Assembly: GCF_914767665.1 (NCBI RefSeq)
Contig: NC_059504.1
Location: 42,439,720-42,503,719, forward strand
Length of the DNA: 64,000 nt
Reading direction: 5' to 3'
Source of the DNA: Harmonia axyridis
Taxonomy: Eukaryota > Arthropoda > Insecta > Coleoptera > Coccinellidae
Each line of letters opens with the position of its first letter. The first letter of the stretch is position 1. The notes beneath the pieces are model-generated. The model saw only the letters and a list, made by a program, of their open reading frames with translations, was not told the origin of the DNA and ran no database searches. Positions 1-11,039 of this stretch are shown here, one piece after another. Position numbers and translations under genes: made by a program.

Positions 1-883
1 AAATAATTTTTTCATGTCTCTCGTTGTATTGCATCCGTTTGTCTTTCAAGCTCGGCTCGAACTCATTAATTGCCTTCGATACCGATCGTGATTGTTTCAA
101 TCGGCTTTAACAACTCATATTACACTAAGCCGAGCTGGTCCCACCAAATACGGAACCTGACCTTGGAATCGTGAATATTCGGTTTTGCCGTCGACGTGAA
201 AGCATGGCTGGGATATCCCCATGATTTTCTACGCGTAATATTATCGTAAAGAGCCCATTTTGCGTCTTCAATAACAATGCGATGCAGAAATCCCCTTTGC
301 CTTGCAAGCAGCTGTTCACAAGCAAACAAACGCCGTTCAACATCTCTCAGTTTCAACTCGTACAGAACCCAATTTCCTTGGTTCTGAATCATTCCTATGA
401 CTTTCGGGGGTTTTGAGATGGCTTGTTGTGTCACTTCCAATGATCCCGCCAATTCTTGTTGCGTTTAACACGAGTCTTGATCAAGTAATGCCTCCAATTT
501 TGTATATCTTCGAAAACCTTCTCTCTTCCACCGTCATGCGGGTCTTCGACGTCAAAATCACCGTTCTTGAAGCATTGAATCCACTCTTGGCACATTTTTT
601 CAATAATAGCGGCCTCACCATAGGTACTTGAGAGCATTCGATGAGACTCAGCCTCAAATTTATTCATATCAAAGCAGAAATTCGAATCAGAATTTGGCTC
701 TTAAACTGACATGTTTACTCGAGAATAACTTCATGATGCAGACACAAATCGACTGATATTTCAATGGTGTTATTTACGAATACCTAAGTTTATTGTATGA
801 CATCTACGATCTATTTATTTTGACTACCTCTTACCGTTACAGCTATCTATTGCAAAACGGTGGAAGCAAAGTTGTACACCTAA
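1..883 (-). mobile_element. DD34D mariner element, cut by the window edge
   Basis: The 5' terminal inverted repeat ends at about 883; on the minus strand it reads TTAGGTGTACAAC and leads into about 215 bp of 5' UTR and then the transposase. The same 5' end and UTR recur at 49675-49906, which confirms a shared element boundary. The 3' half lies outside the window. The TA target duplication is not preserved beside this terminus. The element lies 53 bp from a DD41D element that starts at 937. Confidence 0.85.
120..667 (-). pseudogene. Mariner (DD34D) transposase, N-terminal half, frameshifted
   Basis: This is the N-terminal DNA-binding half of a cut-and-paste transposase. The reading frame opens at 667 (MNKFEAESHRML), with the mariner landmarks FKNGDFDVED and GGGREKVFED, and then runs out of frame near 450-480. 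A second frame (452-120) carries the rest of the helix-turn-helix region and linker: QQAISKPPKVIGMIQNQGNW, then RRLFACEQLLARQ. It continues through HRIVIEDAKWALYDN, where the first catalytic Asp of the family (TGDEKW) is now EDAKW, to KSWGYPSHA. The frame change and the altered catalytic block make it inactive. Homology continues past 120 to the window edge. I am sure of the family; the exact frameshift position is approximate. Confidence 0.85.
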
Positions 884-936
884 TCTATAGTAGTATTTGT
901 TTCTGATAGTGACTGAATATCCTCCACCTTCATCTA

Positions 937-1846
937 ACGGGCGTTTTTACTGTTCAAGATGGCGACCGATTCAACAGCTGTCAAGTGATTTATTCTCAGT
1001 TTGGTTTGGCAATTCATCATGAATAGACTCACGCCTGAACAACGCTTGCAAATAGTGCAATTTTATTTCGAAAATAATGGTTCTGTGCGGAATATGTATC
1101 GCGCACTACGACAATTTTATTTTGTTTAGCGATGAAGCGCACTTCTGGTTGAATGGCTACGTCAACAAACAAAACTGCCGCATTTGGAGTGAAGCTAATC
1201 CTCAAGTGTATGTCGAAACACCGTTACATCCAGAAAAACTGACTGTTTGGTGCGCTTTATAGGCTGGTGGAATCATTGGTCCGTACTTCTTCAAAAACGA
1301 TGATGGCCAGAACGTTACAGTCAATGGTGATCGGTATAGAGCTATGATTACTAACTTTTTCATTCCTGAATTGAACAACCATGACGTCCAGGAGCTGTGG
1401 TTCCAACAAGACGGCGCAACATGTCACACAGCTCGTGCCACAATCGGTTTATTGAAAGACACGTTTGGTGACCGCCTAATTTCAAGTTTTGGACCTGTGA
1501 ATTGGCCTCCAAGATCTTGTGATTCAACACCGCTAGACTGCTTTCTGTGGGGCTATGTAAAGTCATTGGTCTATGCGGATAAGCCACAAACCCTTGACCA
1601 TTTGGAAGAAAACATTCGCCGTGTTATTGCCGATATACGGCCACAAATGTTGAAAAAAGTCATCGAAAATTGGACGTCCAGATTGGACTACATCCGAGCC
1701 AGCCGTAGCGGTCATATGCCAGAAATCATATTTAAAATGTAATGCCACAAGATTATCTTGCCGATAAATAAAATTCATATCAATCGAATAATCCATCGTT
1801 GTTTTATTGCAATTTAAAGTTCTATAGCTGTAAAAAAAACTCCCTT
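937..1846 (+). mobile_element. DD41D (rosa-like) element, internally deleted, copy 1
   Basis: The element is flanked by TA (935-936 and 1847-1848). Its left end ACGGGCGTTTTT has lost about 30 bp next to the TIR compared with the copies at 20532 and 57082. Its right end reads AAAAAAAACTCCCTT. It is 910 bp long. It shares with three other copies in the window the same internal deletion, which joins the N-terminal coding region to the catalytic domain near 1110. Confidence 0.85.
1019..1742 (+). pseudogene. DD41D transposase, deletion derivative with a stop
   Basis: The start MNRLTPEQRLQIVQFYF at 1019 is the usual N-terminus of this transposase family. About 22 codons later, after NGSVRNMYRALR, the sequence jumps into the catalytic core (FSDEAHFWLNGYVNKQNC), so the rest of the DNA-binding domain and the linker are gone and the two parts are out of frame. 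The core then has a TAG at 1261 in place of TGG. Catalytic residues visible are the D of FSDEAHF, the D of QQDGATCHTA and the D of STPLDCF. I count 41 residues between the last two, the DD41D spacing. It ends SGHMPEIIFKM. It is not functional. Confidence 0.85.
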
Positions 1847-2855
1847 TATTATTCTTGTACACCTATATAAATTCATTATCATCTTTACCATACTTCAGAA
1901 AGCAGCTGTCTAGATGGAGACTTATGGCTTATATTCTGTTTGTTGACATATTCATTCGATAAAAAAATAATTCATTATTGAACAAGATGATAGATTCTTC
2001 AGGAACTTCTCCCAGATTCTTAAATTTCAAATGACAAATGAATTTCGGTCGAAGAGAATAACAAAAGAATGAATCAATATTGAAATCATCAATTGGTGTA
2101 ACCAACAATAGATGAGAAAAGTTTGAATATTCAAACAAAAAAAAATTAAAAATATGAAAAAACGATCTGAGGAAAAGCAAGAGTTCGAACATCTTCAGAA
2201 TTCCTAAAGAGAAGAATCTTTGAGAAATTAAAAGGGGCTTCAAAAAAGAATATTATCACGCCGATCTACAAATTTAAATTTGAGTTCCGAATCATACGGT
2301 TTTTCATTTCAGCCTTCGTTCTTATGCATTCATTTCGCGATAACAACAAAAGGAGTTTTTATTTCTCATTCTTCTCCTCCATTTCAGACAAAGGCCATCG
2401 AATATTACCCAACCCCCAAAACAACAAATTACGGTCATCGCTCATCACATTCAACTAGTGGTAGCTTCAGAATTTTCTGTATCAGATATGAATGTTCGGC
2501 TATAAAGTGACCCCTGAAAATAATTCCGTAATTCGTTCTACCGCAGTAAATTGCGGATTCTCGCACTTTGCCTTATCCATCATCTTCTGGACACGAAATA
2601 CAGCCGAAATACATTTACTGAACCCATTTATCATGAAGGTTAAAATATTTGGACAAGGAATATATTTCATAACTTTTGACCAGTCCTGCCCTTGGAAACC
2701 AAATATTTGAACGGAAAAGATTGTGGAAATTATGTGTGTAGCTGCGCGAAAACTCGGGGAAATTGTGGTCTCGGAATTGGCCACAAGAAGTTTGTGTTAT
2801 TTCCAGCAAAAGGAAAATTTTTCTCCCTACTTTTTTCGAGTTTTCATGATATGAG
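1847..2855. other. No gene recognised
   Basis: AT-rich sequence between a DD41D element and a solo LTR. Short reading frames on both strands show no recognisable domain and overlap each other. Confidence 0.6.
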
Positions 2856-3724
2856 TGTAGGCTTGGTTAATCGATCGTCTAAAGGTATGATTCGATTACT
2901 TGGCCTTTCGTCTTTTTCTCCGTGACTTTGTTGGATTTGTAATAATTAAACTCTTTTGAATTATTTACATCTATTTACAACGCCACAATTATACAGTACA
3001 ACCTCAGTATTGAGAAGATCCCAATAACGTCCTAATCACAAGTTTCTCACTACGGTACTGAATTACCTCTTCAACTCTGATTTTAATTACTCGAAACGTC
3101 TTCGAATATCACGTCTTTGTCGTACTTCAAGTTTTCAGTCGTCTCGTCTTTGATTTGTTCGCGACTCGTCTTAATCTAGTCCGCGAACCGTCTTTTCGTC
3201 TTACGTCGCCCGAACTTGACTCGTCTTCGACTTAAGTTAAACTGTACCGTCTGTACCCGTCTTCGGTTTAATTTGAACTGTGCTCTCTGCCGATTGAAAC
3301 TAACCTCTCTCGGCTATAGACCTCCCTTCTCTCGGTTTGACCACACCCTTAGGGAAAGGTACCATCCCCTAGTCCAATAAGGGCTTTTGCCGTACCGCCC
3401 ACAAAGATCTTCGCGGATTCCTGGAAATCGAATATTCTAGAAGGACTAGAACCTGAAAAACAGATGAAACACATCTGGTAATACCGTCTTGTTCTAGAAA
3501 TTTCCCAACCCCAGTAAATCTCTTAAGTTTTACAACCGACATGACACATTCTTCGACACCCCGAAGAATTACACATCTTTTTTACATTATATGTACAATA
3601 ACAATTCGTTTCCTGTAAATCAATTGAAATTGTCATGCCCTCGACACTAAAAGAAACTAATAGGTCTCCAAGCATCCGGTTGATCATCGCAATTATTTAC
3701 AGGGAACAATAATTGGATCCTACA
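2856..3724 (-). mobile_element. Solo LTR, copy 1 (869 bp)
   Basis: The ends are TGTAGG and CCTACA, so the unit has the TG...CA ends of a long terminal repeat. It is flanked by a 4-bp target duplication, TGAG at 2852-2855 and 3725-3728. Related copies lie at 5483, 18958, 36920 and 55712, with fragments at 7490, 13548, 15030 and 23290. No gag, pol or second LTR is next to it. The minus orientation is chosen because that strand carries the reading frame shared by other copies and an A-rich stretch near its 3' end; this orientation is an inference. In this copy the shared reading frame is broken. Confidence 0.8.
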
Positions 3725-3759
3725 TGAGTGCCTTGATGTTGCGCACGTTCATTCATCGT

Positions 3760-3980
3760 TCAATATGTGATATGATTCATTATAATGTCACCGTCGTCAG
3801 TTATTATATCTAAACGGAGTGTCCTAACATTAGAATTCTCCTGACAATGAGCATACACATTCCAGTTATTATTTGAAATATGCCAACAGAATTTCAAAAT
3901 TTTTGAATCTGATGCTAAAACATCACTCAGGAAACTCAGGAGTATATCTTTGCTCAACGGTCGGAATTTTATAGTTAAAT
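3760..3980 (-). CDS. Candidate terminal exon, unidentified
   Basis: On the minus strand a long pyrimidine tract ending TTTTTTTGTTTTCAG (3981-3995) looks like a 3' splice site. Directly after it comes an open frame of about 73 codons starting DLTIKFRPLSKDILLSFLSD and ending MNHITY followed by TGA. The residues look like an ordinary soluble protein, but I recognise no family. A solo LTR lies 35 bp beyond the stop, in the same inferred orientation. It could be the last exon of a host gene, an exon carried by a retrocopy, or chance, since pyrimidine tracts are common in AT-rich DNA. No start codon or partner exon was found. Confidence 0.25.
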
Positions 3981-4059
3981 CTGAAAACAAAAAAAGAAAT
4001 AGAAAGGAGTTTATAAATGTTTGTTTCCATTAAATGGATTTGAAGTTAGCGACCCATTC

Positions 4060-4690
4060 TGAAAAAAATCTGAAGCGGAACGAATAGCTAGGAAACTACC
4101 ATGAAATTAATAAATTGAACAACTGTTCACTAAGTGGTCAATGGTTTCTTCCACACCACACTCACATAGTGGGCTATCAATAGAATGTCATTTGAAGAGC
4201 ATACTATTGCAATGACCATGACCAGACCTCAGTCGATTAAAAAAAACACCAAATTTTCCTAGGAAGAGTGAAATCTAGAACTTTCTGTGAAGGATCAATG
4301 ATAAGACCTTTGGTGAAGACATTACAAGAACACTATTCCGAACGCCAAATTTCCTTGTTACTTTCATTAGATTGAAGGAAAGTATCAATCTATAAAAGTT
4401 TGCGTGGCTTCAATCTGGTAGTTCTAGTATCTGGGAGGTAAGATACAATTGAAATAAGTTCGAGTAAAAATGAAATTTTCCCAATATTTCTTGACTGCGA
4501 CCTGTCTACGAATATGAGGCGTAAGTATATGTGATAGCACTGGTAACCAATGTAGAGGTGTGGATCTAATAGTTTCACTGATAATTCTCATAGAGTACAT
4601 CAATTTCATGAATAGGAACACTATTGATCCATACAGAACAACAGTAGGTATTCAGCAGCAGAAAAAGCCAAGGCCAAAGCTGCCGTACTG
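4060..4690 (-). pseudogene. Non-LTR retrotransposon ORF2, C-terminal fragment
   Basis: The minus strand shows the C-terminal region of a jockey/R1-like reverse transcriptase. First comes SETIRSTPLHWLPVLSHILT, then further downstream SGHGHCNSMLFK, a stop, and HSIDSPLCECGVEETIDHLV, the cysteine-histidine motif found after the reverse transcriptase domain in this group. Several stops and frame changes separate the pieces, so it is a dead fragment. The catalytic domain and the 3' tail are not present. The clade is an inference from these motifs. Confidence 0.7.
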
Positions 4691-5345
4691 AGAGTTCTTA
4701 TTAAATAAAAACGTTGACTTGCCAGAGACACAAGGTCAGACAATCAATATAGGTAAGACTAAATTCATGATATTCAGCAGGCAACTTCACAATGGCACTA
4801 CCCTAGTATTTGTTAGAAGCCAAATTGAACGTGTCTCTAGGTTCAAAGACCTGGGTAGTATTACTACAGATGATTTAAACCAGGACTGCGAGAAAAAGTG
4901 CCAAATTATAATTACTCAGGCCACTTTTAATAATAGGAGATTCTTTTTTTTGCAATGACAAACTGAATCTGAAGTTAAAACAACGCATGGTTGGATGCTA
5001 TGTATGGACGGTATTGGTGTAGTGAAAACGTGGATTCTGAAGGTTAGGATGGAACCAACTGGAGGCAACATGTTACAAACGAGAATGTACCACGGGGAGA
5101 AAACATTGGAAGGCAACTCTTTACGATAATGAAATGCTGAAAGACATCATACCTACTATAGGCAATATATCGCCTATTTAGCTCATACTTAAGAGAAAGT
5201 TTGAAGGGTGCCATAGAGTTGGAAGAAAACGGTAGTCGTGGCTCAGAAATATTCAGGATTAGATCAGGATAAGAGAAACTGGTGACCTTCGTTTGGCGGA
5301 CGACCGTACAGCTTTTGCTATGGTCATTGCCAACATCAGGGGGAC
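4690..5345 (+). pseudogene. RTE-like endonuclease-reverse transcriptase, C-terminal fragment
   Basis: The plus strand encodes GQTINIGKTKFMIFSRQLHN and then ERVSRFKDLGSITTDDLN, the block that follows the catalytic YADD region in insect endonuclease-reverse transcriptases. Later pieces in shifted frames match the same region (KTWILK; a remnant ending AFAMVIANIRG near 5310-5340). The catalytic motif itself is absent, and frameshifts and stops are frequent. It lies tail-to-tail beside the minus-strand non-LTR fragment at 4060-4690, so the two are separate insertions. Confidence 0.7.
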
Positions 5346-5482
5346 CGTACAGGACACATGAAAGATGAAGAGAGATGCTAAAGTATTGAAAATTTTTGGA
5401 TATTCTGCATAAATTTTCTGTGATTTTGGTAACACGATCAACAATGAATGTTGTGAAAATCTTTAAATTGTTATTCTATAAA

Positions 5483-6272
5483 TGTAGGCTTGGTTAATCG
5501 ATCGTCTAGAGGTATGATTCGATTACCTGGCCTTTCCACTTCTTCTCCGTAACTTTGTTCGGGTTAAGTAATAATCAAACTCTTTTAATTATTTACTTAT
5601 ATTTACAAAGCCACACTTACAATACAGACACAATATATACTAAATCCGTCTTTAACTCGAGTTACTCGAAACGTCTTCGATTATCACGTCTTCGTCGTAC
5701 TTTAAAATTTCGATCGTCTCGTCTCTAACTTGTTCGCGACTCGTCTCAATCTAGTCCGCGAACCGTCTTTACGTCTTACGTCTTAAGCTGACCGACCGAA
5801 CTTGCTCTTAACTCGTCTTAGACTTGACTTCAACTGTCTACCGACCACAACTTGAACTGTCCACCGTCTGGAACTTCCTCCCTTCTTCCGGCTTGACCAC
5901 ACCTTTAAGGAAAGTACCATCCCCTAGTCCAATAAGAGTTTAGCCGTAGCGCCCACAAAGCTCTTCGCGGATTCCTGGAAATCGAATATTCTCGAAGGAC
6001 TAGAACCTGATACACAGATGTGACACATCTGGTACAACCGTCTTGTCTTCGATCTTTCCTAACCCCAGTAAAACTCCTAAGATTTACAATCGACATGACA
6101 CATCTTCGACACCCCGAAGAATTACACATCCTTTTTACATTATATGTACAATAACAATTCGTTCCCTGTAAATTCATTGAAACTGTCATGCCCTCGACAC
6201 TTGAAGAAACTAATAGGTCTTCAAGCATCCTGTTAACCATCTCAATTATTACAGGGAACAATAACTGGATCC
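5483..6272 (-). mobile_element. Solo LTR, copy 2, right end clipped
   Basis: It starts TGTAGGCTTGGTTAATCG and runs parallel to copy 1 up to GGATCC at 6272, where the last four bases of the terminus (TACA) are replaced by other sequence. No target duplication is visible. It contains the uninterrupted 111-codon frame listed at 5905-6240. Confidence 0.8.
5905..6240 (-). CDS. Shared 111-codon reading frame inside the LTR, copy 2
   Basis: It starts with ATG (MVNRMLEDLLVSSSVEGMTV) and ends GWYFP and a stop, with no interruption. The middle is cysteine-rich: NCYCTYNVKRMCN, then SGCRRCVM, then DGCTRCVTSVYQ. The C-terminal part is basic (SISRNPRRALW). The same frame with the same length, start and stop is open in the LTRs at 36920 and 55712. 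No known domain is recognised. It may be a real small protein of the retrotransposon or a chance frame kept because the copies are young. Amino-acid differences among copies are frequent, which argues for weak or no constraint. Confidence 0.3.
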   Translation of the reverse strand: MVNRMLEDLLVSSSVEGMTVSMNLQGTNCYCTYNVKRMCNSSGCRRCVMSIVNLRSFTGVRKDRRQDGCTRCVTSVYQVLVLREYSISRNPRRALWALRLNSYWTRGWYFP

Positions 6273-7489
6273 AGGAAAGGAAAATCCGAAGAAAAAACAC
6301 TGGCGAAAATATCCAGAGTTCGACAATTCCAAAATGTTTCTATGAAACCTAGAGCCGAAATATAACCAATTTGTTGTTTATTAGTTATAATAATACACCG
6401 TATTGGGAGAACAATACCTTCATTTCAATTGGATGATTTTTGGGATAGAAAACTGTTTTGTATAACTAAAATTATTAACATAAATTCAAGTTTTCAAACT
6501 ATACCACATTAGAATGAATGTCATATCCGTATTTTTTCACAGATAAGACGGGTAGGTATATCACTGAGGGTAAAGATTTCCAGAAGTTTTTTATTTCAGT
6601 TGCAGATGAGCAGAGGAACGGCAGGCATGAATATGAATCATTTTCCACAGAAATTTTCCGACAGATGCGTTTATCACACCATCTGGCATAACGTGGAAAA
6701 GTTGAAACCCACAGGAAAAAAAGTTTTCGACAGTGAAATTATTCATCCAGACGGGGTAGCATAAGACAGTTTTTATCATATTATCTTATTTTTATTTCAT
6801 GGTAGATGTTTATTTGATAGCTTCGCCAAGAAGTGTTGTTAATAAAGCTGGGAAAGTTTCAGCATTATAATACCTAAATTACAATCAAATTCGAGTTTTT
6901 CATCGAAATATATTGCAGAACAATCTAAATGAAATCTGGCGGTGGTTTCGCCAAGTCAAGTCAAGAATGATGAAGGAAAGATTATCATGAAAAAACCATT
7001 TAAGAAGCCAAAAAATATTCACCCCTCATTCCTCAAAAGAATCTGGTCAACGCTCTCGTCAACGATGGTTCCCAAATAATTGAGTCTTCAAAGTAGACGT
7101 AGCTACAAATGTGATATCATTATATCTTTTATTGATTTAATATTTACCCTCTTCACTTTTGATTGTAAGGTGAAATTTGATTTCAGGGTTGATACTGAAT
7201 ATATTTATTGTTTATTATAGCATTGTCATATGAGGCAACGTTTCGGGCAGTGCCCTATTTCAAGCCTGTAAAATATATAAAAAACATCCTTGATAGAACA
7301 TCTCAATGTAACTAACAATAAACGGACAAGTATGTAATATAGATAATTTTCTTTTTATATTTTTCATATTGAATAGAGATCTGATGCCATTTGTACAATT
7401 ATTACCTTCTTATTTAGATATTTATATACACAATCTATCTTTGTTTCAACAACTCATTTCGTCAGACGTTATTGTGTTATGAAGTGAGG
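6273..7489. other. No gene recognised
   Basis: AT-rich sequence between two LTR-derived segments. No coding frame with a recognisable domain was seen. The stretch 7156-7201 is one arm of a distant inverted repeat described separately. Confidence 0.6.
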
Positions 7490-8255
7490 TCGAACTCGTC
7501 TTCGACTTAACTTGAACTGTCTCTCGACTCGAACTTCGACTTTGACCGAACTTTACTCGTCTTCGTCTCAACTTGAACTGCCTCTCTGCTGATTGGAACT
7601 ACCCTGTTTCGAATATCGACCTCCCTTTTTTCGGCTAGTCCAATAAGAGCTTTGCCGTACTGCCCACAAAGATCTTCGCGGATTCCTGGAAATCGAGTAT
7701 TCTCGAAGGACTAGAACCTGATACACAGATGTGACACATCTGGTACGACCGTATTGTCTTCGAACTTTCACAACCCCCCAGTAAATCTCTTCAAGATGTA
7801 CAACTCTTGACATATCTTCGAGACCTCGAAGAATAACACATTCTTTTTACATTATATGTACAATAACAATTCGTTCCCTGTAAATTCATTGAAAGTGTCA
7901 TGCCCTCGACACTTGAAGAAACTAATAGGTCTCCAAGCATCCGGTTGACCATCTAAATTATTTACAGGGAACAATAACTGGACCCTACATATATCCCCTT
8001 GTTCAAAAGTTATGATAATATTTTATTTGTATTTTTTTTTATATCTACATTGGACACCCTATAACATGGAAACAAGCTTTGACCAGAGTTGTCTGATCAG
8101 ATTTTTTTATCAAGGGCATGAAAGTCTACAGAAAACACTATTTATTGATTTGATTATTTACCCTGTTCACTGTCAATGTAAATAAAAATAAATATTAAAA
8201 ATTATAAATGAATTTTCAGTAACAACCCTGAAATCAAATTTCACCTTACAATGAA
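7156..8255. repeat. Inverted repeat pair about 1 kb apart
   Basis: The segment at 7156-7201 and the reverse complement of 8210-8255 match over about 45 bp with few mismatches. The core TGTAAGGTGAAATTTG is identical. A short direct repeat (TATTGATTT...TTTACCCT...TTCACT) lies just before the left arm and again at 8149-8180. A truncated LTR sits between the arms. The arms may be remnants of one element split and rearranged by later insertions. Confidence 0.6.
7490..7989 (-). mobile_element. Solo LTR fragment, copy 3
   Basis: It matches the other LTRs from their middle to the CCTACA end at 7989. The first 340 bp or so of the plus-strand copy are missing. The LTR reading frame is only partly open (7568-7813). 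Confidence 0.75.
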
Positions 8256-8868
8256 AACAGTATTGACCCTTGAAATTAACCGATAACCATTTTTCACACA
8301 TTCATTTTTTCAAAGGATAATGTAATTGATTACAAAATATTTTCAAACAAATCACAGTAATAATTTCCACTGAAATCTACTCTCACAAAAAGATTAATAG
8401 TACTTTTCATCGAATAAATGAATAAAAAAGACGGATATTGAATCAGCGGGACTGATCTGGTTAAATGGAATAGAGCATGGGACAGCATTGATTTTAGGAT
8501 TTTACTGAAACATCAAATCAACAGTTTCTCTGAATATGCAATCACCTCAATTTTGGCGGCCGGAATAATGAATGGAGCCTTTCATTTTCTGTTCACGAGT
8601 GAGGAAATAGAAAGCGACAGGAATATTTTGGTGACTTTTCAACAATGAGACTGATTAATGCCGGAATTGGATTCGAATGGGTAATTGGATTCTCAACTAA
8701 TGACGTTTAAAATATTCTCATTCTCAAAATTAGATGTTTTCAATTCAGAAACGAATTCTACATGGAAAAATGTTAGAAATTGGGAAATTCAAATATTCAT
8801 AAAACTTTCTGTGAAAAATTCTATAAAAAAATATCAATCAGCTGACATAAGTGATGATTTCTGAGATA
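8256..8868. other. No gene recognised
   Basis: AT-rich sequence without a recognisable frame, ending at the ATT-rich tail of the neighbouring retrotransposon. Confidence 0.55.
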
Positions 8869-10310
8869 TAATAATAATAATATAATGATAATAATGTTTA
8901 CTCATTCCGAAATACAAAAAAATAATACACATTAATTCTACCTTAATTAATGAATGAACAAACATAAATCTCCCACAAAAGTATGACAAAGTATTGTAAT
9001 TCAAATTAACAATAATTCCATAGACAGACGAACACACAACTAAACAAACTTATTCCTACTCGTGAATGTATCCCAAAAGGACTTAGGTTTGCTCTTGATC
9101 CAGGTTTTAACTCTTTTATTGAACGTTCTGTTATTTCTTGTTTCTTTAATATCTACTGGGAGTTGATTATAAAGGAGTGGTGCGAGATATATGAATGATC
9201 TTTGTGCAACTGTTTTTTTATTTTCGGTAATTGAAGATGATTTCCTCTTATTTCCATATAATTCTTTGGAGGTATCCCTAAATTGTTGGTAATTTAATGG
9301 TCTTACGGAACATACTCTTGATAGTTCATATAATTTTTCTGTTGGGTACATGAGTTGCTTTCCGTAAATAATTTTTATTATCCATTTTTGTATTAATTCC
9401 ACTTGTTTGTAGTGAAACTCCGTCATTTCGCCCCATACCAGTACACCATAGCTCAAGTGAGGTTCAACGAACGCATAATACACTTTCATCAATTCATCTA
9501 GTTCGCATATGTCTTTCAAGGATTTAATTCTGCTTATAAGTGATCTTATTTTGTGTACTACTAATTTTAATTGTTCTTGCCATTTTAAATGTGAGTCTAC
9601 CAGTATTCCTAAATATTTAATTTTTTCTGAATTTTATACTTGAAAAGGTAACCCATCACCATTTTTAACTGTGAATATTTCAAACGTGGGCTTTCCGCTT
9701 TTTAAGCTAGTAAGCTATATTGACAGTAAGTTTTCTGGAGTTGAGGAATTCTAGTATTTCTGTCATGTCTTCCTCTATTTTTAACTTCAATGAATTCCAT
9801 GTGGGGGCTGTATAAAGGACTTCAGTGTAGTCAGCGAAGCTTACAATTTGATTCTGAGCACTTAAAGTAAATAGTTCATCAATGTACAGTAAAAATAATA
9901 CTGGCCCTAGGATCGTTCTCTGCGGAACTCCATATGTATTAACTTTTTCTTCACTGACAACCTCTCCTATTTTCACTCATTGCCTTCTTCCTTTTAAGTA
10001 AGTCTCCATCAAACTATATGCCACTCCTCTCCAAACCCCTTTTTTCTAACGTATCTAGTAGTTTTACATGGTCCACGGTGTCGAAGGCTTCGGCCAAATC
10101 TATGAACACGCACACAGCTGGCATTTTATTGTCAATTGCTTCGGTGATTAAGCTTACAAGTTCAGCCATAGCATCCTGAGATGATCTGCACTTTTGAAAT
10201 CCGTATTGTCTAGCTGCAATCAACTTATGCTTTTCAACAAAGGAAATAATGCGTTTATACAATATTTTCTCATAGATAGACCTATAAGCATGTTGATACA
10301 TATTTATATT
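8869..10310 (-). mobile_element. 5'-truncated non-LTR retrotransposon (CR1/jockey/I group)
   Basis: A minus-strand reverse transcriptase region (10301-9040) is followed by about 145 bp of 3' UTR and an ATT-rich tail (8869-8895 on the plus strand, ATAATAATAATAAT...). Simple-repeat tails are usual for I-like and related non-LTR elements. The 5' end is cut near 10310, as expected from incomplete target-primed reverse transcription. No target duplication could be seen. Confidence 0.75.
9040..10301 (-). pseudogene. Reverse transcriptase (ORF2), broken
   Basis: In order on the minus strand: YEKILYKRIISFVEKHKLI and ARQYGFQKCRSSQDAM (blocks 1-2), then CVFIDLAEAFDTVDHVKLLD (block with the first catalytic Asp). 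After a frame change come YGVPQRTILGPVLFLLYIDE (usually GVPQGSVLGP) and VSFADYTEV, where the family has FADD, so a catalytic Asp is replaced by Tyr. The 159-codon C-terminal part (9519-9040) has YYAFVEPHLSYGVLVWGE, typical of CR1/jockey-like ORF2. Breaks near 9700 and 9990 also inactivate it. Confidence 0.8.
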
Positions 10311-11039
10311 CGAAATAACTAATCCCTGAATAAGTCCTGGGCTTGGCCCACAGATGGCACCGCCAGTAGCATGCCGTTTTTTTCCTCGTTAGTACCAATC
10401 CTCAATAGCAACGTGTCAAAACTTAAAGTTGAGTCTGAAACGAGATATTGAAGTTTGTTGTTGTTGGGCTCTTCAGTCTACCGAAAAGAAAGGATGCTTC
10501 GTAATTACTTTTGGAATTATGATATAAATTTTTGGTGTGGAATTTGGATATTATCTCAAAATACATTTCCAGCCATTCTGTAATTATTTGGTTACATGTT
10601 TATCTATCAGTCTGTTTCTGAAAATTAGCTTCAACTTCAACACGATTCTGATCCTATTTTAAATGAATGTTTTTTTATATAATTTCGTATGGATTTTCAG
10701 GTTGAGATACAATAAGTTCCATAATTTCCATAGTTTTACATCTTTGGAATATACTGTGCGCGTTCAGCATGCGTAAATAACATACTCTGAAGAGGTGACC
10801 TTTCAAAAGCAATAAAAAGTACGAAGAAGTTTAGTGTTTAGTTCATGGACATATAATTTTTTTCCCGATTTAGCACATAAAGTTTATTCAAAGCAGAAAC
10901 TGTTTTTTTTTAATATTTTCGGGCTCTGCCTACATGAAAAATATATAAAAGATCATATAAAACCCTGACATCGTCAATATTAATGGTTTTTCAGATATTT
11001 TGCATGACATGATTTTTTTTCAATATTAGTCTCTCGGTA
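10311..11039. other. No gene recognised
   Basis: AT-rich. About 10320-10440 resembles a mariner terminal region (a CACAGATGGC-type motif), but it is too short to assign. Confidence 0.4.

Noticed and set aside
1563..1862. Long frames on the strand opposite to the DD41D transposases (also 21183-21416, 57509-57802, 57721-57954)
   Set aside because: They are antisense shadows of the transposase coding region.
8869..8895. ATAATAATAAT stretch as an independent microsatellite
   Set aside because: Its place after the 3' UTR of a minus-strand reverse transcriptase fits the tail of that retrotransposon better.
10320..10440. Possible mariner terminal fragment (CACAGATGGC motif)
   Set aside because: It is too short and has no partner terminus or coding remnant.
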